Assembly: GCA_030696345.1 (NCBI GenBank)
Contig: JAUYSK010000028.1
Location: 62,001 to 126,000 of the forward strand
Source: Azonexus sp.
GTDB lineage: Bacteria > Pseudomonadota > Gammaproteobacteria > Burkholderiales > Rhodocyclaceae
Direction of reading: 5' to 3'
DNA: 64,000 bases
The notes below the pieces were generated by a model that had not been told where the DNA came from, did not search any database, and saw only the letters and a program-made list of their open reading frames with translations. Of this stretch, positions 63,804 through 64,000 are shown one piece after another (position 1 is the first letter of the stretch; every line of letters starts with the position of its first letter). The translations under genes and the position numbers were made by a program.

Positions 63804-64000
63804 ATGGATATCAAGGACTACATGCAGACCGTCGGCCGCCAGGCCCGTGCTGCCTCGCGCCGCCTGGCGACGGCCTCGACGGCTGAAAAGAACGCAGCCC
63901 TGCAGCATATCGCCGCCGCCATCCGCCGCGAAAAGGCCGCACTGGTCGCCGCCAATCAGGAAGATCTGGCTGCCGCTCGTGCCAGCGGCCTCGAAACCGC
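63804..64000 (+). CDS. proA: Gamma-glutamyl phosphate reductase, 5' part (runs past window end)
   Basis: The first 65 or so codons of ProA, second enzyme of proline synthesis, which reduces gamma-glutamyl phosphate to the semialdehyde with NADPH. The visible start [20 protein letters not shown] and the following [17 protein letters not shown] and [15 protein letters not shown] are characteristic of the N-terminal helix of this aldehyde dehydrogenase-like family. The ATG is at 63804, with a CCGGAA sequence upstream. The frame is open to the last base. No proB is seen; in many betaproteobacteria it lies elsewhere. Confidence 0.93.
   Translation, partial: MDIKDYMQTVGRQARAASRRLATASTAEKNAALQHIAAAIRREKAALVAANQEDLAAARASGLET

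Overview
The window is a gene-dense chromosomal segment of a GC-rich betaproteobacterium, most likely of the order Rhodocyclales (Dechloromonas/Azonexus type). The evidence is the leuS-lptE-holA-proA gene order, the character of the housekeeping proteins, free-living chemotaxis and signalling proteins, and a dissolved-inorganic-carbon (DabA/DabB) locus. This placement comes from protein recognition, not from a search. I see no rRNA, tRNA, CRISPR array, prophage or insertion sequence.

Layout. 1-3.1 kb: the 3' part of pgi, then glgA and folA. 3.1-8.8 kb (minus strand): an arginine/lysine decarboxylase followed closely by a FecR-domain protein, a TPR plus outer-membrane-barrel exporter of the DUF560/Slam type, and a second FecR protein whose C-terminus looks like a Slam-type cargo barrel. 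8.9-11.4 kb: dcd, apbC and an OmpR-type regulator. 11.6-16.8 kb: metG, a structured 0.4 kb gap carrying DnaA-box-like sites, a ribbon-helix-helix regulator divergent from a SulP transporter, and yjdM. 16.8-19.3 kb: a PAS-GGDEF-EAL protein with a periplasmic CxxCH motif. 19.4-28.3 kb: a tightly overlapping five-gene minus-strand operon with DabA, DabB and three further ND4-type proton-channel subunits. 28.5-31.5 kb: a 2-Cys peroxiredoxin, an unusual HTH-receiver protein and a soluble chemoreceptor. 31.6-35.0 kb: dnaE. 35.1-44.3 kb: an ECHDC3-like hydratase homologue, a CPA1 Na+/H+ antiporter, a GT39/BNR-repeat/membrane-protein operon, a double-receiver protein, rlmA and a FliD-like protein. 44.4-50.9 kb: a flavodoxin-like oxidoreductase, pirin divergent from a LysR regulator, and a porin/PstS-like/hybrid-kinase group. 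51.3-57.7 kb: an MFS transporter, a qor-TAXI-parA operon and uvrD. 58.0-64.0 kb: an unknown small protein, a FecR-SPOR protein, leuS, lptE, holA, a small Cys-rich protein and the start of proA.

The most striking signal that gene calling does not explain is a dispersed 13-mer, TGCTGCGGTCAAC, with a sister form TGCTGCGGTGGAC. It occurs as 11 exact copies (12 with a CGAC variant), plus about eight near copies, in both orientations, in genes and between genes. Chance predicts far fewer than one exact copy of either. Several copies are extended by a conserved GCC-loop-GGC and A-rich tail to about 33 nt. It resembles a DNA-uptake-sequence-like or other highly iterated element, and I do not recognise it as described.

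Other notable points are the extended Dab operon, the FecR-domain candidate cargo beside a DUF560 exporter, a pseudo-receiver/receiver pair, an enoyl-CoA hydratase homologue without either catalytic glutamate, and a perfect 27-bp tandem duplication inside a sensor kinase.
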